NCBI GenBank assembly: GCA_046290435.1
Contig: JBKAGO010000002.1
Span: 1 to 64,000, forward strand
DNA length: 64,000 bases
Source: CAVQUE01 sp046290435
Lineage (GTDB): Bacteria; Actinomycetota; Acidimicrobiia; Acidimicrobiales; UBA8592
Direction of reading: 5' to 3'
The position numbers and the translations under genes are program-made. Position 1 is the first letter of the stretch. Each line of letters starts with the position of its first letter. Below are positions 50,844 through 59,807 of the stretch, one piece after another. The notes beneath the pieces were generated by a model. It was not told where the DNA came from and ran no database searches. It was given only the letters and a program-made list of their open reading frames with translations.

Positions 50844-52916
50844 TCAGTCGGGGGGCGAGGCTTCGGCATCGCTGTCGTCGAGGACGAACAGGGCATCGCC
50901 GGCCTGCACCTGATCGCCGACCGTGACGAGGACCTGGGCGACGACCCCGTCGCCGGGGGCCTCGATCCGGTGCTCCATCTTCATCGCCTCGAGGACGGCC
51001 AGGACCTGGCCGCCGGTCACGATGGCGCCGGGAGCGACCTCGACCGCGAGCACGATGCCCGGCATCGGGGCCACGAGCCCACCGGCGGCGGCGGCCGCGT
51101 CGGGCGGGGCGAACCGCGGCGCCACGGCGAACTCGACGGGGCCGGTCCGCCCCTGCACCACCAGCCGGTCCTCGACATGGGCGACCTGCACCGTGCGGCG
51201 GCGGCCGGCGATCTCGACGTCGATAATGCCCCCACCGCGATGCTCCGAACCGGACCCGGGGGCGGCCGACCCGATGGGCTCGGTCCGGTGGACAGCCACG
51301 TCCAGGAGCCTCGGCGCGTCGGAGCCCGATGCGATGGCAGCGCCGGACGACTGGGGGTCGCCGACCGGGTCGATGGCGGCGACGACGTCGAAACCGCCGT
51401 CGCGACGGCTGGCGTACTCGACGGTGACGACACGGCCGCCGCCGGCGTCGAGACGCACCTGCTGGCGTGGCAGCCGGGCGTTGCGCCAGCCGCTGGGCAG
51501 CCCACCGAGCACCGGCGCCGCGGCACGGTTCTCGGCCTGGAGCCACATGGCGGCGGCGATGGCCGCATCGAGGAGGTCGGCGTCGGGCGTCACGCCGTGG
51601 CCGGGACCGACACGGTCGATGAAGTCGGTGGTGGTCTCGCCTGCGAGGAACGATCCGTTGCGCAGCGTCGACGCCAGGAACCCCCGGTTGGTGGTGACGC
51701 CGCCGATGTGGAGCCGCTCGAGGGCCAGGGCCAGCTGAGCTGCCGCCTCGGTGCGGGTCGGCGCGTGGGATATGACCTTGGCGAGCATCGGGTCGAAGCC
51801 CAGCCCGACCACCGAGCCGACTTCCACGCCGCTGTCCCAGCGCACCGTCGGATCGGTGGGCGTCTCGAAGGCGACGAGGGTGCCGGTGGCGGGAAGGAAC
51901 CCGGCTGCGGTGTCCTCGGCGTAGAGCCGAGCCTCGATGGCATGACCGACGAACGTGATGGCGTCCTGGGCGTAACCGAGGGGCTCGCCTGCGGCGATCC
52001 GGAGTTGCTCACGCACCAGGTCGATGCCGGTGATGGCCTCGGTGACGGGGTGCTCGACCTGCAGCCGGGTGTTGACCTCCAGGAAGAAGTACTCGCCGGT
52101 GTCGTCGTCGAGGAGGAACTCGACCGTTCCGGCCGACTGGTAGCCGATCTCGGCAGCGAGCCGCAGGGCCGCGGCGCCCATCTCGGCCCGGCGGGCCGGG
52201 TCGAGCGCCGGCGAGGGGGCTTCCTCGATGATCTTCTGGTGGCGCCGCTGGATGGAGCAGTCGCGCTCGCCGAGGTGCACCAGGTTGCCGTGGCGGTCGC
52301 CGAGGATCTGGATCTCGACGTGGCGGGCACGGGCGACGTAGCGCTCGACGAAGACGGTGGCGTCGCCGAAGCCGGCCTCGGCCTCGCGGCGGGCAGCGGC
52401 CACCGCATCATCGAGGTCGGCGGGGTCGTGCACGAGACGCATGCCCTTGCCGCCACCACCGGCGGCCGCCTTGACGATCAGGGGGAACCCGACGGCCGCT
52501 GCGTCGGCGGGATCGGGCGACGATGCCAGCATCGGGACGTCGGCCGCGGCGGCGATGGCCTTGGCGGCGAGCTTGTCGCCCATGGCGGCGATGGCCGCCG
52601 GGGTCGGCCCGACCCAGACGAGGCCGGCGCCGCCGACGGCCTCGGCGAACGCCGCGTTCTCGGACAGGAACCCGTAGCCGGGGTGGACGGCGTCGGCGCC
52701 GGTCTGCACGGCGGCGGCGACGATGGCGTCGGCATCGAGGTAGGTGCCGGGCAGGCGGACGGCCTCGTCGGCGGCGCGGACGTGGGGGGCGTGGTCGTCG
52801 GCGTCGACGAACACCGCAACGGTGCGCATGCCCATCGTCCGGGCGGTGCGGGCGATGCGGATCGCGATCTCGCCACGATTGGCGATGAGCAACGAGGTGA
52901 TGGGGCGCTCCGGCAT
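50844..52916 (-). CDS. Acyl-CoA carboxylase alpha subunit (biotin carboxylase + BCCP)
   Basis: 690 residues from ATG 52916. The biotin carboxylase domain (~1-450) has LLIANRGEIAIRIART, HPGYGFLSENAAFAEA, KAAAGGGGKGM and LEVNTRLQVEHPVTE; the biotinyl domain at the C-terminus has LEAMKMEH with Lys646. It is of the methylcrotonyl/geranyl/propionyl-CoA carboxylase alpha type and carboxylates biotin with ATP and bicarbonate. Its carboxyltransferase partner is probably the product at 53604, separated by a small lipoprotein gene on the other strand. Which acyl-CoA is used is not decidable by eye. Confidence 0.93.
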   Translation of the reverse strand: MPERPITSLLIANRGEIAIRIARTARTMGMRTVAVFVDADDHAPHVRAADEAVRLPGTYLDADAIVAAAVQTGADAVHPGYGFLSENAAFAEAVGGAGLVWVGPTPAAIAAMGDKLAAKAIAAAADVPMLASSPDPADAAAVGFPLIVKAAAGGGGKGMRLVHDPADLDDAVAAARREAEAGFGDATVFVERYVARARHVEIQILGDRHGNLVHLGERDCSIQRRHQKIIEEAPSPALDPARRAEMGAAALRLAAEIGYQSAGTVEFLLDDDTGEYFFLEVNTRLQVEHPVTEAITGIDLVREQLRIAAGEPLGYAQDAITFVGHAIEARLYAEDTAAGFLPATGTLVAFETPTDPTVRWDSGVEVGSVVGLGFDPMLAKVISHAPTRTEAAAQLALALERLHIGGVTTNRGFLASTLRNGSFLAGETTTDFIDRVGPGHGVTPDADLLDAAIAAAMWLQAENRAAAPVLGGLPSGWRNARLPRQQVRLDAGGGRVVTVEYASRRDGGFDVVAAIDPVGDPQSSGAAIASGSDAPRLLDVAVHRTEPIGSAAPGSGSEHRGGGIIDVEIAGRRRTVQVAHVEDRLVVQGRTGPVEFAVAPRFAPPDAAAAAGGLVAPMPGIVLAVEVAPGAIVTGGQVLAVLEAMKMEHRIEAPGDGVVAQVLVTVGDQVQAGDALFVLDDSDAEASPPD

Positions 52917-52950
52917 GGCCGCCGAGCGTAGTTGAGCGTGTGCGGCCATC

Positions 52951-53000
52951 GTTCCGGCGCCGAAACCGGTTGCCCTGGCAACGGTTTTCGGCGCCAGAAC
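52951..53000. repeat. Dispersed 50-bp palindromic element, copy at 52951
   Basis: An imperfect palindrome starting GTTCCGGCGCCGAAA and ending TTTTCGGCGCCAGAAC, with 16 of 18 paired bases in the main stem and a short CTG-centred loop. It lies in the 157-base divergent space between the carboxylase alpha gene and the lipoprotein gene. Four other copies are in the window. Confidence 0.88.
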
Positions 53001-53073
53001 CCGTGACCTGCGGATCGCCTCACCCGGTCGGCAGTTCGGCCGATGGGAACCGATACCGCGCCCAGGAGCATCC

Positions 53074-53502
53074 ATGATCACGAACCGTTCGTCCCGCCCC
53101 ATCTCCCGTCTCGCCATGGCGGTCATCCTCGTGTCGGCGATCGCGGTCGCCGGATGCAGCGGCGGTGGCGGCGACGCACAGCTGTCCGACGGCGACGTCC
53201 GGTCGAACGTCGACGACGGCGCCGGCGCCGGAGGCGAGACAGACCTGCCACCGGTGGTCCTGGCCGAGAAGGAACCCCCCACCGAGTGCGCCAATGCACT
53301 CGGCACGGGCGACCCGGCCTTCGAAGCTGCCTTCTGCGCCTACAGCGAGGCAGCGCGAGCCGCGACGTCGGGGCCCGACGGTGTCACCGGCATCGAACCG
53401 AGCCTGCTCAGGGCCGCCGAGGACGCCCAGGCCCTGTTCCCGGACGATCCCGCGGCCGCCCTGGCGCTGCTGCAGTCGGCGACCGAGAGCCTCGGCGGCT
53501 GA
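53074..53502 (+). CDS. Small secreted lipoprotein (unknown)
   Basis: 142 residues. A lipoprotein signal peptide (LAMAVILVSAIAVAGC) is followed by a Gly/Asp-rich linker and a ~75-residue acidic, Ala-rich helical region with one cysteine pair (TECANALG and FCAYSEAAR). No family is recognised. It lies on the opposite strand between the alpha and beta carboxylase genes and is convergent with the beta gene. Likely membrane-anchored outside the cell. Confidence 0.75.
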   Translation: MITNRSSRPISRLAMAVILVSAIAVAGCSGGGGDAQLSDGDVRSNVDDGAGAGGETDLPPVVLAEKEPPTECANALGTGDPAFEAAFCAYSEAARAATSGPDGVTGIEPSLLRAAEDAQALFPDDPAAALALLQSATESLGG

Positions 53503-53536
53503 GCGACTGAGCGCTGACTGAGCGCTGAGGGGCCGA

Positions 53537-53568
53537 GTCGAGCCGGCCGGACGCCGGTCCCGCTCGAC
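53537..53568. terminator. Hairpin between convergent lipoprotein and carboxylase beta genes
   Basis: Arms GTCGAGC and GCTCGAC enclose an 18-base loop that can itself pair as CGGC/GCCG. It is placed midway in the 101-base convergent space, so it may stop both transcripts. Confidence 0.45.
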
Positions 53569-53603
53569 CGACGGATACACCGTCGCCGCGCTGACCGGAA
53601 CGG

Positions 53604-55256
53604 TCAGAGGCGGAACACCCCGTAGCCCTCGGCGCCCTCGACGGCGCGGTTGGCCACGACCGAGAGGCACAGGCCCAGCACCGTCCGGGTGTCACGCGGG
53701 TCGATGATGCCGTCGTCGCTGATGGCACCCGAGGCTACCAACGCCAGCGACCCTGCCTCCTGGGTCTCCTCGACGGCGGCGACGATGGCGGCGTCGGCCG
53801 CTTCGTCGAACTCCTCGCCCTTGCGAGCCGCCTGAGCCCGCCGTACCTGCGACATCACCCCGGCGATCTGCTTGGGGCCCATCACCGCGATCTTGGCGGT
53901 CGGCCACAGGAACGTGAACCGGTTGCCGAACGCCCGTCCCGACATGCCGTAGGTGCCGGCGCCGTAGGACGACCCGCAGATGACGGTCAGGTGCGGCACC
54001 GTCGAGTTGGTGACCGCGTTGAGCATCTGCGATCCCTTCTTGACGATCCCCGCGGCCTCGAACTCGCGCCCGACCATGAACCCGGTGATGTTCTGCAGGA
54101 ACAGCAGCGGCGTGTCGATCTGGTTGCACAGCTGGATGAAGTGAGCGCCCTTCTGGGACGCATCGGGGGTGAGGACCCCGAGGTTCGCCAGCACGCCCAC
54201 CGGATACCCGTGGATCGACGCCCAGCCGCACACAAGCGTCGGCCCGAACCGGGCCTTGAACTCCTCGAAACGTGAGCCGTCGACGACGCGTGCCAGCACG
54301 GCGTGCATGTCGATGGGCGTCCGAAGGTCGCGCGCCACCAGGCCCAGCAGCTCGTCGGGATCGTGACGGGGAGGGTCAGGGCGCAGCCGGGGCGCGGGGC
54401 CCGCCTTGCGCCAGTTGAGGTGCGAGACGACCTCGCGGCACTGGCGGATGGCGTCCATCTCGTCGACGGCGAAGTAGTCGCCGAGACCCGAGACCTCGGC
54501 GTGCATCCGGGCGCCGCCGAGCGTCTCGTCGTCGCTCTCCTCGCCGGTGGCCATCTTCACCAGCGGCGGCCCGGCCAGGAAGATCTTCGACTGGTCCTGC
54601 ACCAGGATCGTGTAGTCGGACAGCCCTGGTTGGTAGGCGCCACCCGCAGTGGAGGAACCGAACACCACACAGACGGTCGGGACGTCGAGCTTCGACAGCT
54701 CGATCAGCTCGTAGAAGAACCGGCCGGACTCGGCGAAGTGTTCGACCTGGAACCGCCGCCTGCCGCTTTCGCCCGTCTCGACGCGCAGGTCGGCGCCGGC
54801 GCTCTCGACGAAGCTGACGTAGGGCATGCGGTTGTCGCGGGCGATCTCGAGGGCCCGCATCCACTTCTTGCCCACATAGGGAGTGAGGGCGCCGCCGAGC
54901 ACCGACGGGTCGTTGGCGAGCACGACGCACTCGGTGCCGGCGATGACGCCGATGCCGATGACCATGCCGCCGCCCATGGCGTAGTCGGAGTCGTAGCCCG
55001 CCAACGGGCTGATCTCGAGGAAGGGCGTGTCGGGATCGAGGACGTTGGCGATCCGTTCGCGTACCGGGAGCTTGCCCCGCGAGCGCATCCGATCCATGGC
55101 GGCGGGGCCGCCGCCGGCGTCGGCCTGATCGAGGAGCTCGTCGATGACGGCGAGCTGGTCGAGCATGTCGTCGCGGTTGCGCACGAAGGCCGGGTCGCTG
55201 GTGTCGACGGGTCGATGCAACGGCGGGGCGAGCAGGGTGCGATCGACGTCGGTCAT
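53604..55256 (-). CDS. Acyl-CoA carboxylase beta subunit (carboxyltransferase)
   Basis: 550 residues from ATG 55256, overlapping the enoyl-CoA hydratase stop (ATGA). Both crotonase-fold halves are present: MRSRGKLPVRERI, VFGSSTAGGAYQPGLSDYTI and LAGPPLVKMATGEESDDETLGGARMH in the first half, FLQNITGFMVGREFEAAGIVKKGSQMLNAV and GSSYGAGTYGMSGRAF in the second. These residues are those of methylcrotonyl-CoA or geranyl-CoA carboxylases. With the alpha subunit and the hydratase it would carry out leucine/isovalerate or acyclic-terpene degradation; these alternatives cannot be separated here. Confidence 0.93.
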   Translation of the reverse strand: MTDVDRTLLAPPLHRPVDTSDPAFVRNRDDMLDQLAVIDELLDQADAGGGPAAMDRMRSRGKLPVRERIANVLDPDTPFLEISPLAGYDSDYAMGGGMVIGIGVIAGTECVVLANDPSVLGGALTPYVGKKWMRALEIARDNRMPYVSFVESAGADLRVETGESGRRRFQVEHFAESGRFFYELIELSKLDVPTVCVVFGSSTAGGAYQPGLSDYTILVQDQSKIFLAGPPLVKMATGEESDDETLGGARMHAEVSGLGDYFAVDEMDAIRQCREVVSHLNWRKAGPAPRLRPDPPRHDPDELLGLVARDLRTPIDMHAVLARVVDGSRFEEFKARFGPTLVCGWASIHGYPVGVLANLGVLTPDASQKGAHFIQLCNQIDTPLLFLQNITGFMVGREFEAAGIVKKGSQMLNAVTNSTVPHLTVICGSSYGAGTYGMSGRAFGNRFTFLWPTAKIAVMGPKQIAGVMSQVRRAQAARKGEEFDEAADAAIVAAVEETQEAGSLALVASGAISDDGIIDPRDTRTVLGLCLSVVANRAVEGAEGYGVFRL

Positions 55257-56149
55257 CGCCGGGACTCCTCGCCTGGTGCTCCCCCGTCGGCGGCTCCGGT
55301 TTCGGATGCGGCACCGGGCGTCGCTTCGGCGACATCGGCGGCGGCCTCGGCGTTGGGGTCGTCGGCGTTGGGGTCGTCGGCGGCCGCAAGCGCTGCGACC
55401 CATGCCGGTGGCCGCTTCTCGCGGAACGACGCGATGCCCTCGCGGCCCTCGTCGGATCCGAAAAGCTCGGCCGAGACCACCGCCGTGTGCGCGAACGCAT
55501 CGGCGAGGTCGAGGGTCTCCAGCTCGCCGAGCAAGGCCTTCGTTCGGGCCACGGCGTTGGGAGCGGTGGCCCGGATGCCGTCGGCGATCGCCGCAACGGT
55601 GGCGTCGAGGTCGTCGCGGTGACAGACCGTCGTGACCAGCCCGGCCTCGGCTGCGGCGGCAGCGTCGAAGGTCTCGCCGATCAGCAGGTAGCGATGCAGC
55701 GAACGGCGATCCATGACCCGGCGGCAGACCACCGAGATGACCGCGGGCGCCACGCCGATGCGGACCTCGGTGAAGGCGAAGGTGACGTCGTCGGGAGCGA
55801 CGACCACGTCGCACGCGGCCACCAGGCCCGTGCCGCCGGCGCGCACGTGGCCGTTGAGGCGGGCCACGACCACCTTGGGGCATTCGAGGATGGACGTGAG
55901 GATGTCGGGCAGCGTGGCGCCGCCGCCGGCCCCGCTACCGGGCGGGTTCTTGAGGTCCGCGCCGGCGCAGAAGACCGACCCGGTGGCGGTCAGCACGATG
56001 CCGCGCACTTCGTCGTCGCCGGCGGCGTCGGCAAGGTGCGCGGCGAGCTGGTCGACCAGGCCGGCCGAAAGGGCGTTGCGGTTGTCGGGCGAGTCGAGGG
56101 TGATGGTGGCGATGCCTCGGTCGACCTCGAGGTGGACGAGCGCGCTCAT
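55253..56149 (-). CDS. Enoyl-CoA hydratase/isomerase family protein
   Basis: 298 residues from ATG 56149. Crotonase features are ITLDSPDNRNALSAGLVDQL, the oxyanion-hole segment VFCAGADLKN, and ARLNGHVRAGGTGLVAACDVVVA. The position corresponding to the second catalytic Glu lies in FTEVRIGVAPAVIS. It is a hydratase of the methylglutaconyl/isohexenylglutaconyl-CoA kind by context. The last ~45 residues are an Ala/Asp/Glu/Pro-rich tail encoded by short repeats. Coupled to the carboxyltransferase gene. Confidence 0.9.
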   Translation of the reverse strand: MSALVHLEVDRGIATITLDSPDNRNALSAGLVDQLAAHLADAAGDDEVRGIVLTATGSVFCAGADLKNPPGSGAGGGATLPDILTSILECPKVVVARLNGHVRAGGTGLVAACDVVVAPDDVTFAFTEVRIGVAPAVISVVCRRVMDRRSLHRYLLIGETFDAAAAAEAGLVTTVCHRDDLDATVAAIADGIRATAPNAVARTKALLGELETLDLADAFAHTAVVSAELFGSDEGREGIASFREKRPPAWVAALAAADDPNADDPNAEAAADVAEATPGAASETGAADGGAPGEESRR

Positions 56150-56168
56150 GGCGCCGTCACCGCTGCGG

Positions 56169-56936
56169 TCATGACCGCTCGCTCGGGCCGTCCTGCCCCG
56201 GTGGGGTGTCGGCGGCCGACTGCGGTGGCGGCCCGTCGGCCGGCGCATCAGCCGAGGTCGGCGGCGGCGGTGGCGGCCCGTCGGTGGCAGGCCCGGGCGG
56301 CGGTGGCGGCCCGTCGGTGGCAGGCCCGGGCGGCGGTGGCGCGTCGACGGTCGGCGGTGTGTCGGCCGCCGCATCAGGCGACGCCGGGGACGGCGAGGGC
56401 GCAGCCTGTTCGCCGAGGGCGACGCGGAGCCGGTCCATCAGGTCGTCGTCGACGTTGGCGTAGATGAGGTGCGAGCCGGTGAACCGCTTGGCCTCGCGCA
56501 CCAGGGCATCGGCGTTGTAGTCGGTGATCAACACGACGACGGTGGCGGTGCCGGGTCGGACGGCGGCCCGGAACCAGGCGACCCACTCGTCGGAGACCCC
56601 GAGGTCGATGACCTTCGCGGCCACGGCGCCGGCACCGGCACCGACGGCGATGCCCGCGGCCCAACCCACGGGTCCGCCGAGGATCAGGCCGAAGAGCCCG
56701 GCCCAGACGGCGCCGGACAGGGCGCTCTGGGAGGCCTTGGGATCGGTGGTCTCGGTGACGTGGGTTCGACCGTCGTCCTTCTTCTCGACGAGGACGACGT
56801 CGCGCAGGGTGAGCTCGTTGCGGGCGCCCATGCCGGTGACGGCGGTCATGAACTCGCGGGCGCGGAAGACGTCGTTGAACGAGATCCCCACCAGGGTCTG
56901 GGCTTCGGCCTGTTCGGTGTTGTCGGCGTTGCTCAT
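56169..56936 (-). CDS. DUF1269-family protein with proline-rich tail
   Basis: 255 residues from ATG 56936. The first ~180 residues match the DUF1269 (membrane-associated stress-linked) pattern: FRAREFMTAV, ELTLRDVVLVEKKDDGRTHVTET, two adjacent glycine-rich hydrophobic helices (SGAVWAGLFGLILGGPVGWAAG; GAGAGAVAAK), then ATVVVLITDYNADALVREAKRF. The ~65-residue C-terminus is a repeat of PPPPGPATDG units encoded by nearly identical 36-bp repeats (56257-56345). It precedes the hydratase gene by 19 bases. Function unknown. Confidence 0.8.
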   Translation of the reverse strand: MSNADNTEQAEAQTLVGISFNDVFRAREFMTAVTGMGARNELTLRDVVLVEKKDDGRTHVTETTDPKASQSALSGAVWAGLFGLILGGPVGWAAGIAVGAGAGAVAAKVIDLGVSDEWVAWFRAAVRPGTATVVVLITDYNADALVREAKRFTGSHLIYANVDDDLMDRLRVALGEQAAPSPSPASPDAAADTPPTVDAPPPPGPATDGPPPPPGPATDGPPPPPPTSADAPADGPPPQSAADTPPGQDGPSERS

Positions 56937-56970
56937 CCCAGACGACGCTAGCCGACGACGCACGGCCATC

Positions 56971-57020
56971 GAACCGGCGCCGAAAACCGTCGCCAGAGCA
57001 ACGAGTTTCGGCGCCAGAAC
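56971..57020. repeat. Dispersed 50-bp palindromic element, copy at 56971
   Basis: Starts GAACCGGCGCCGAAAACC, ends TTTCGGCGCCAGAAC. It is the first of two tandem copies 12 bases apart in the divergent space between the DUF1269 gene and the COG0523 gene; flanks read GGCCATC and CCATGGCC. Confidence 0.9.
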
Positions 57021-57032
57021 CCATGGCCAACC

Positions 57033-57082
57033 CAACCGGCGCCGAAAACCGTCGCCAGAGCAACCAGTTTCGGCGCCAGAAC
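57033..57082. repeat. Dispersed 50-bp palindromic element, copy at 57033
   Basis: Second tandem copy; differs from the 56971 copy at only a few bases (CAACC start, ACCAG in place of ACGAG in the right arm). Ends CGCCAGAAC-CGATG, 78 bases before the COG0523 start. Confidence 0.9.
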
Positions 57083-57160
57083 CGATGACACACCGGACGA
57101 GCCGCCACGGGGTAGGCCACCCGGGCATGACGTAACGGCGGCGCTACGGTGCGCAGGGTC

Positions 57161-58066
57161 ATGGACTCGCCCTTCGACGACGATCCCGAGCCCGCGCCCT
57201 GGGATGGCCGGCGCGTCCCGGTGACCCTGCTCGGCGGGTATCTCGGCGCCGGCAAGACCACCGTCGTCAACGAGCTGCTCGCCAGGACCGATCGACCGAT
57301 CGCCGTCCTCGTCAACGACGTCGGCAGCGTCGCCATCGACGCTGCGCTCATCCGTCGTCGCCACGGCGACACCATCGAACTCACCGACGGCTGCATCTGC
57401 TGTTCGCTGCGAGCCGGCCTGGCCGCCGCATTCGATGGTCTGCGGGCCCGCCCCACGCCGCCCGACCATCTGGTCATCGAACTCAGTGGCGTCGCCGATC
57501 CCCGTCAGGTGGTGGCGTGGGCCAACAGCCCGGGGTTCCGCCTCGACGGCATCGTCGTCCTCGTCGACGCCGACGGTGCGTCGGCGCTGGCCGACGACCC
57601 CGTGGTGGGCGGCGCCTACCGCCGCCAGATCGAAGCCGCCGACCTGGTGCTGTTGTCGAAGCTCGACCTGGTCGATGCTGCGACCGAGCGTGCGGCGCGG
57701 GCGGTCGTCGAGCAGCTCGCACCGGAGGTACCCGTGCTTGCTGCCGACCATGCCGCCGGTTCGGCCGGGCTCTTGTCCATCGCCACGCGCCGCCCGAGCG
57801 GGTTCGACGCCATCGGCGATCCGTCGCTGTTCGACGTGCACGACGTATCGACGCTCCCGCTCCCCCGCCCCATCGCCGAGGGCGAGCTGACCGCCCTGCT
57901 CGACTCGCTGCCCGTCGATGTTCTGCGGGTGAAGGGCATCGCGGATCACGGCGACGGAGCGAAGTCGCTGGTGCAGATCGTCGGTCGGCGGCGCACCATC
58001 ACCGCACTCCCGATGGCCGAGGATCAGCCCGGCACAGACCTGGTGGTCATCACCCCCCGCCGCTGA
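57161..58066 (+). CDS. COG0523/CobW-family metal-chaperone GTPase
   Basis: 301 residues from ATG 57161. The P-loop GGYLGAGKTT lies at residues 25-34 and the metal-binding GCxCC motif at Cys78-x-Cys80-Cys81 (DGCICCSL). The Walker B-like region is ELSGVADP and the guanine specificity motif is SKLD. Family members load zinc, cobalt or iron onto client enzymes. No histidine-rich loop is present. It stands between palindromic repeats and is convergent with the dihydroorotase gene. Dihydroorotase is itself a zinc enzyme, which is at least suggestive of a client. Confidence 0.88.
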   Translation: MDSPFDDDPEPAPWDGRRVPVTLLGGYLGAGKTTVVNELLARTDRPIAVLVNDVGSVAIDAALIRRRHGDTIELTDGCICCSLRAGLAAAFDGLRARPTPPDHLVIELSGVADPRQVVAWANSPGFRLDGIVVLVDADGASALADDPVVGGAYRRQIEAADLVLLSKLDLVDAATERAARAVVEQLAPEVPVLAADHAAGSAGLLSIATRRPSGFDAIGDPSLFDVHDVSTLPLPRPIAEGELTALLDSLPVDVLRVKGIADHGDGAKSLVQIVGRRRTITALPMAEDQPGTDLVVITPRR

Positions 58067-58104
58067 CGCAGGTGGGGTCGGACGGATCGATCCACTGGCC
58101 AACC

Positions 58105-58154
58105 GAACCGGCGCCGAAAACCGTCGCCAGAACAACCATTTTCGGCGCCAGAAC
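58105..58154. repeat. Dispersed 50-bp palindromic element, copy at 58105
   Basis: Starts GAACCGGCGCCGAAAACC, ends TTTTCGGCGCCAGAAC, with flanks GGCCAACC and CGATGGCC. It lies in the convergent 131-base space between the COG0523 and dihydroorotase genes, where it may also serve as a terminator hairpin. Confidence 0.88.
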
Positions 58155-58197
58155 CGATGGCCGACCGGGCTGTCGACCTGGGCGGCGCTCGGTCGAC

Positions 58198-59268
58198 TCA
58201 GGCGGGTTCGACCTGCCAGCGGCGTGCCTCTTCGACGCCGAACAGCACCACCTCGTCGCCGGTCGAGGTGACCAGGAGCTCGGCTCGTTCGGTCGCCGAC
58301 ACCGGCTCCTCCAGGCGGGTCAGGCGGATCCGCTCGGGCGACGGCTCGACCCCGTACACCACGGCGCCGTGGCCCGAGACGAAGCCCTCGAGGCGATCGA
58401 GCGCACCGGCTCGGTGGAACACCTCGGCCACCACCTCGAGCCCGTACGGCGCGTTGAAGATCCCCGCTGCCGCCTTGGGTCCGTACTTCGCCGTGGTCGG
58501 GTGCGGCGCCGAGTCGGTGCCGCAGAAGTAGCTCGGGTCGCCCGAGACCGCAGCGGCCACCAGCGCCGCCCGGTCGTCGGCGGTGTTGATGACCGGCTTG
58601 CAGTACAGATCGGGGCGCATCCCGTGGGCGAGCATGTCGCTTCGCTCGCGGGCCAGGTGGTGCGGCGTGATGGTGGCGACCGACTGCGGGTGGGCGGCGA
58701 CGAAGTCCACCCCGGCCCTGGTCGACACGTGCTCGACGGTCACGGCCAGCTCGGGGAACCGTTCGCACACCGGCGCCAGCTCTCGCTCCAAGAACGCGGC
58801 CTCGCGGTCGAAGATGTCGACGGCCGGATCGGTCGACTCCGCGTGGACGAGCAATCGGAGGTCGATGTCGCACAGGCACTCGAGCAGCGGACCAAGGTCG
58901 GCCAGCGTCCCTCTGCTCTGGTCTGCGTTGGTGGTGGCCCCGGCCGGGTAGTACTTGACGCCGATGAGCACTCCCTCCTCCACACCGCGGCGCAGGTCGT
59001 CGAGATCGATGTCGGGTGACGCGAACAACGTCATCATCGGCGTGAACGCGGCGGTGGCCGGCTCGTCGGGGGCGTGCGCGAGGATGCGGTCCCTGTACGC
59101 CCGGGCATCGGCGACCGTCGTGACCGGCGGGCGCAGGTTCGGCATCACCAGCACGTAGCGGTAGCGGCGGGCCGACCAGCCCACCACCGCTGCCAGCATC
59201 TCGTCGTCGCGCAGGTGGACGTGCCAGTCGTCGGGGCGGGCGATGGCGAGCGTGGGTTGGGTCTGCAT
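58198..59268 (-). CDS. pyrC: Dihydroorotase, class II (PyrC of enterobacterial type)
   Basis: 356 residues from ATG 59268 (GTG 59307 would add 13 poor residues). Key residues are the DDWHVHLRD zinc His pair, the carboxylated Lys in VKYYPAGATTNAD, VHAES and VEHVSTRAG histidines, and Asp in FCGTDSAPH. This is the short monofunctional class II enzyme usual in gamma-proteobacteria; it interconverts carbamoyl aspartate and dihydroorotate in pyrimidine synthesis. No other pyr genes are near. Most actinobacteria use the class I form within a pyr operon, so this stand-alone copy is unusual. Confidence 0.92.
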   Translation of the reverse strand: MQTQPTLAIARPDDWHVHLRDDEMLAAVVGWSARRYRYVLVMPNLRPPVTTVADARAYRDRILAHAPDEPATAAFTPMMTLFASPDIDLDDLRRGVEEGVLIGVKYYPAGATTNADQSRGTLADLGPLLECLCDIDLRLLVHAESTDPAVDIFDREAAFLERELAPVCERFPELAVTVEHVSTRAGVDFVAAHPQSVATITPHHLARERSDMLAHGMRPDLYCKPVINTADDRAALVAAAVSGDPSYFCGTDSAPHPTTAKYGPKAAAGIFNAPYGLEVVAEVFHRAGALDRLEGFVSGHGAVVYGVEPSPERIRLTRLEEPVSATERAELLVTSTGDEVVLFGVEEARRWQVEPA

Positions 59269-59346
59269 CGACGAGGTCTCCGTGGGCGGCGTCTGATCGC
59301 GGGACACAGGCTCAGTGAACCGGAGGACGGGGGCGCGACGAACCGC

Positions 59347-59637
59347 TCATCGTGGCGCCAGCCTCTCGGCGTCCTCGGCGGCGTCGGCGGATCGCTTGGC
59401 GGCGTCGCCGAGCTCGATGAACGCCGCGGCCAGGAACGCCGCACCCGTGGCCTGCTGCACGGTGCCGACCTCGCCTGCCAGCAGCAGCACGGCGCCGGCG
59501 ATCAGTTCGACAACCGCCAGTCCCACGCCCAGCATGCGCCGCTGGTTGCCTGGCTCGGCCCGGTTGGACCACACGAACGACAACACGGCGAGCACCGACA
59601 CCGTGGCGATGATGATGGAGAGCGGGACCGGATCCAT
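59347..59637 (-). CDS. Small membrane protein (unknown)
   Basis: 96 residues from ATG 59637. Two to three hydrophobic segments (LSIIIATVSVLAVLSFVW; RMLGVGLAVVELIAGAVLLLAG; ATGAAFLAAAFIELG) and a charged C-terminal helix (DAAKRSADAAEDAERL). No family recognised. It precedes the dihydroorotase gene by 79 bases on the same strand and diverges from the SDR gene. Confidence 0.7.
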   Translation of the reverse strand: MDPVPLSIIIATVSVLAVLSFVWSNRAEPGNQRRMLGVGLAVVELIAGAVLLLAGEVGTVQQATGAAFLAAAFIELGDAAKRSADAAEDAERLAPR

Positions 59638-59807
59638 GGGCCCAGACGATACGGCAGCACGCCGGCTCGGCTGCGCCACTACGTCAGCTTGAACCGGCGT
59701 GTCCGACTGGTCGGCCGGCAACGGGTGGCACCAGGTTGCCCGACCGGCCGCTCCCGGCGGCCATCGGCACGGCCACGTCGCGCCGGCGGGCGCACTACGT
59801 TCGCACC

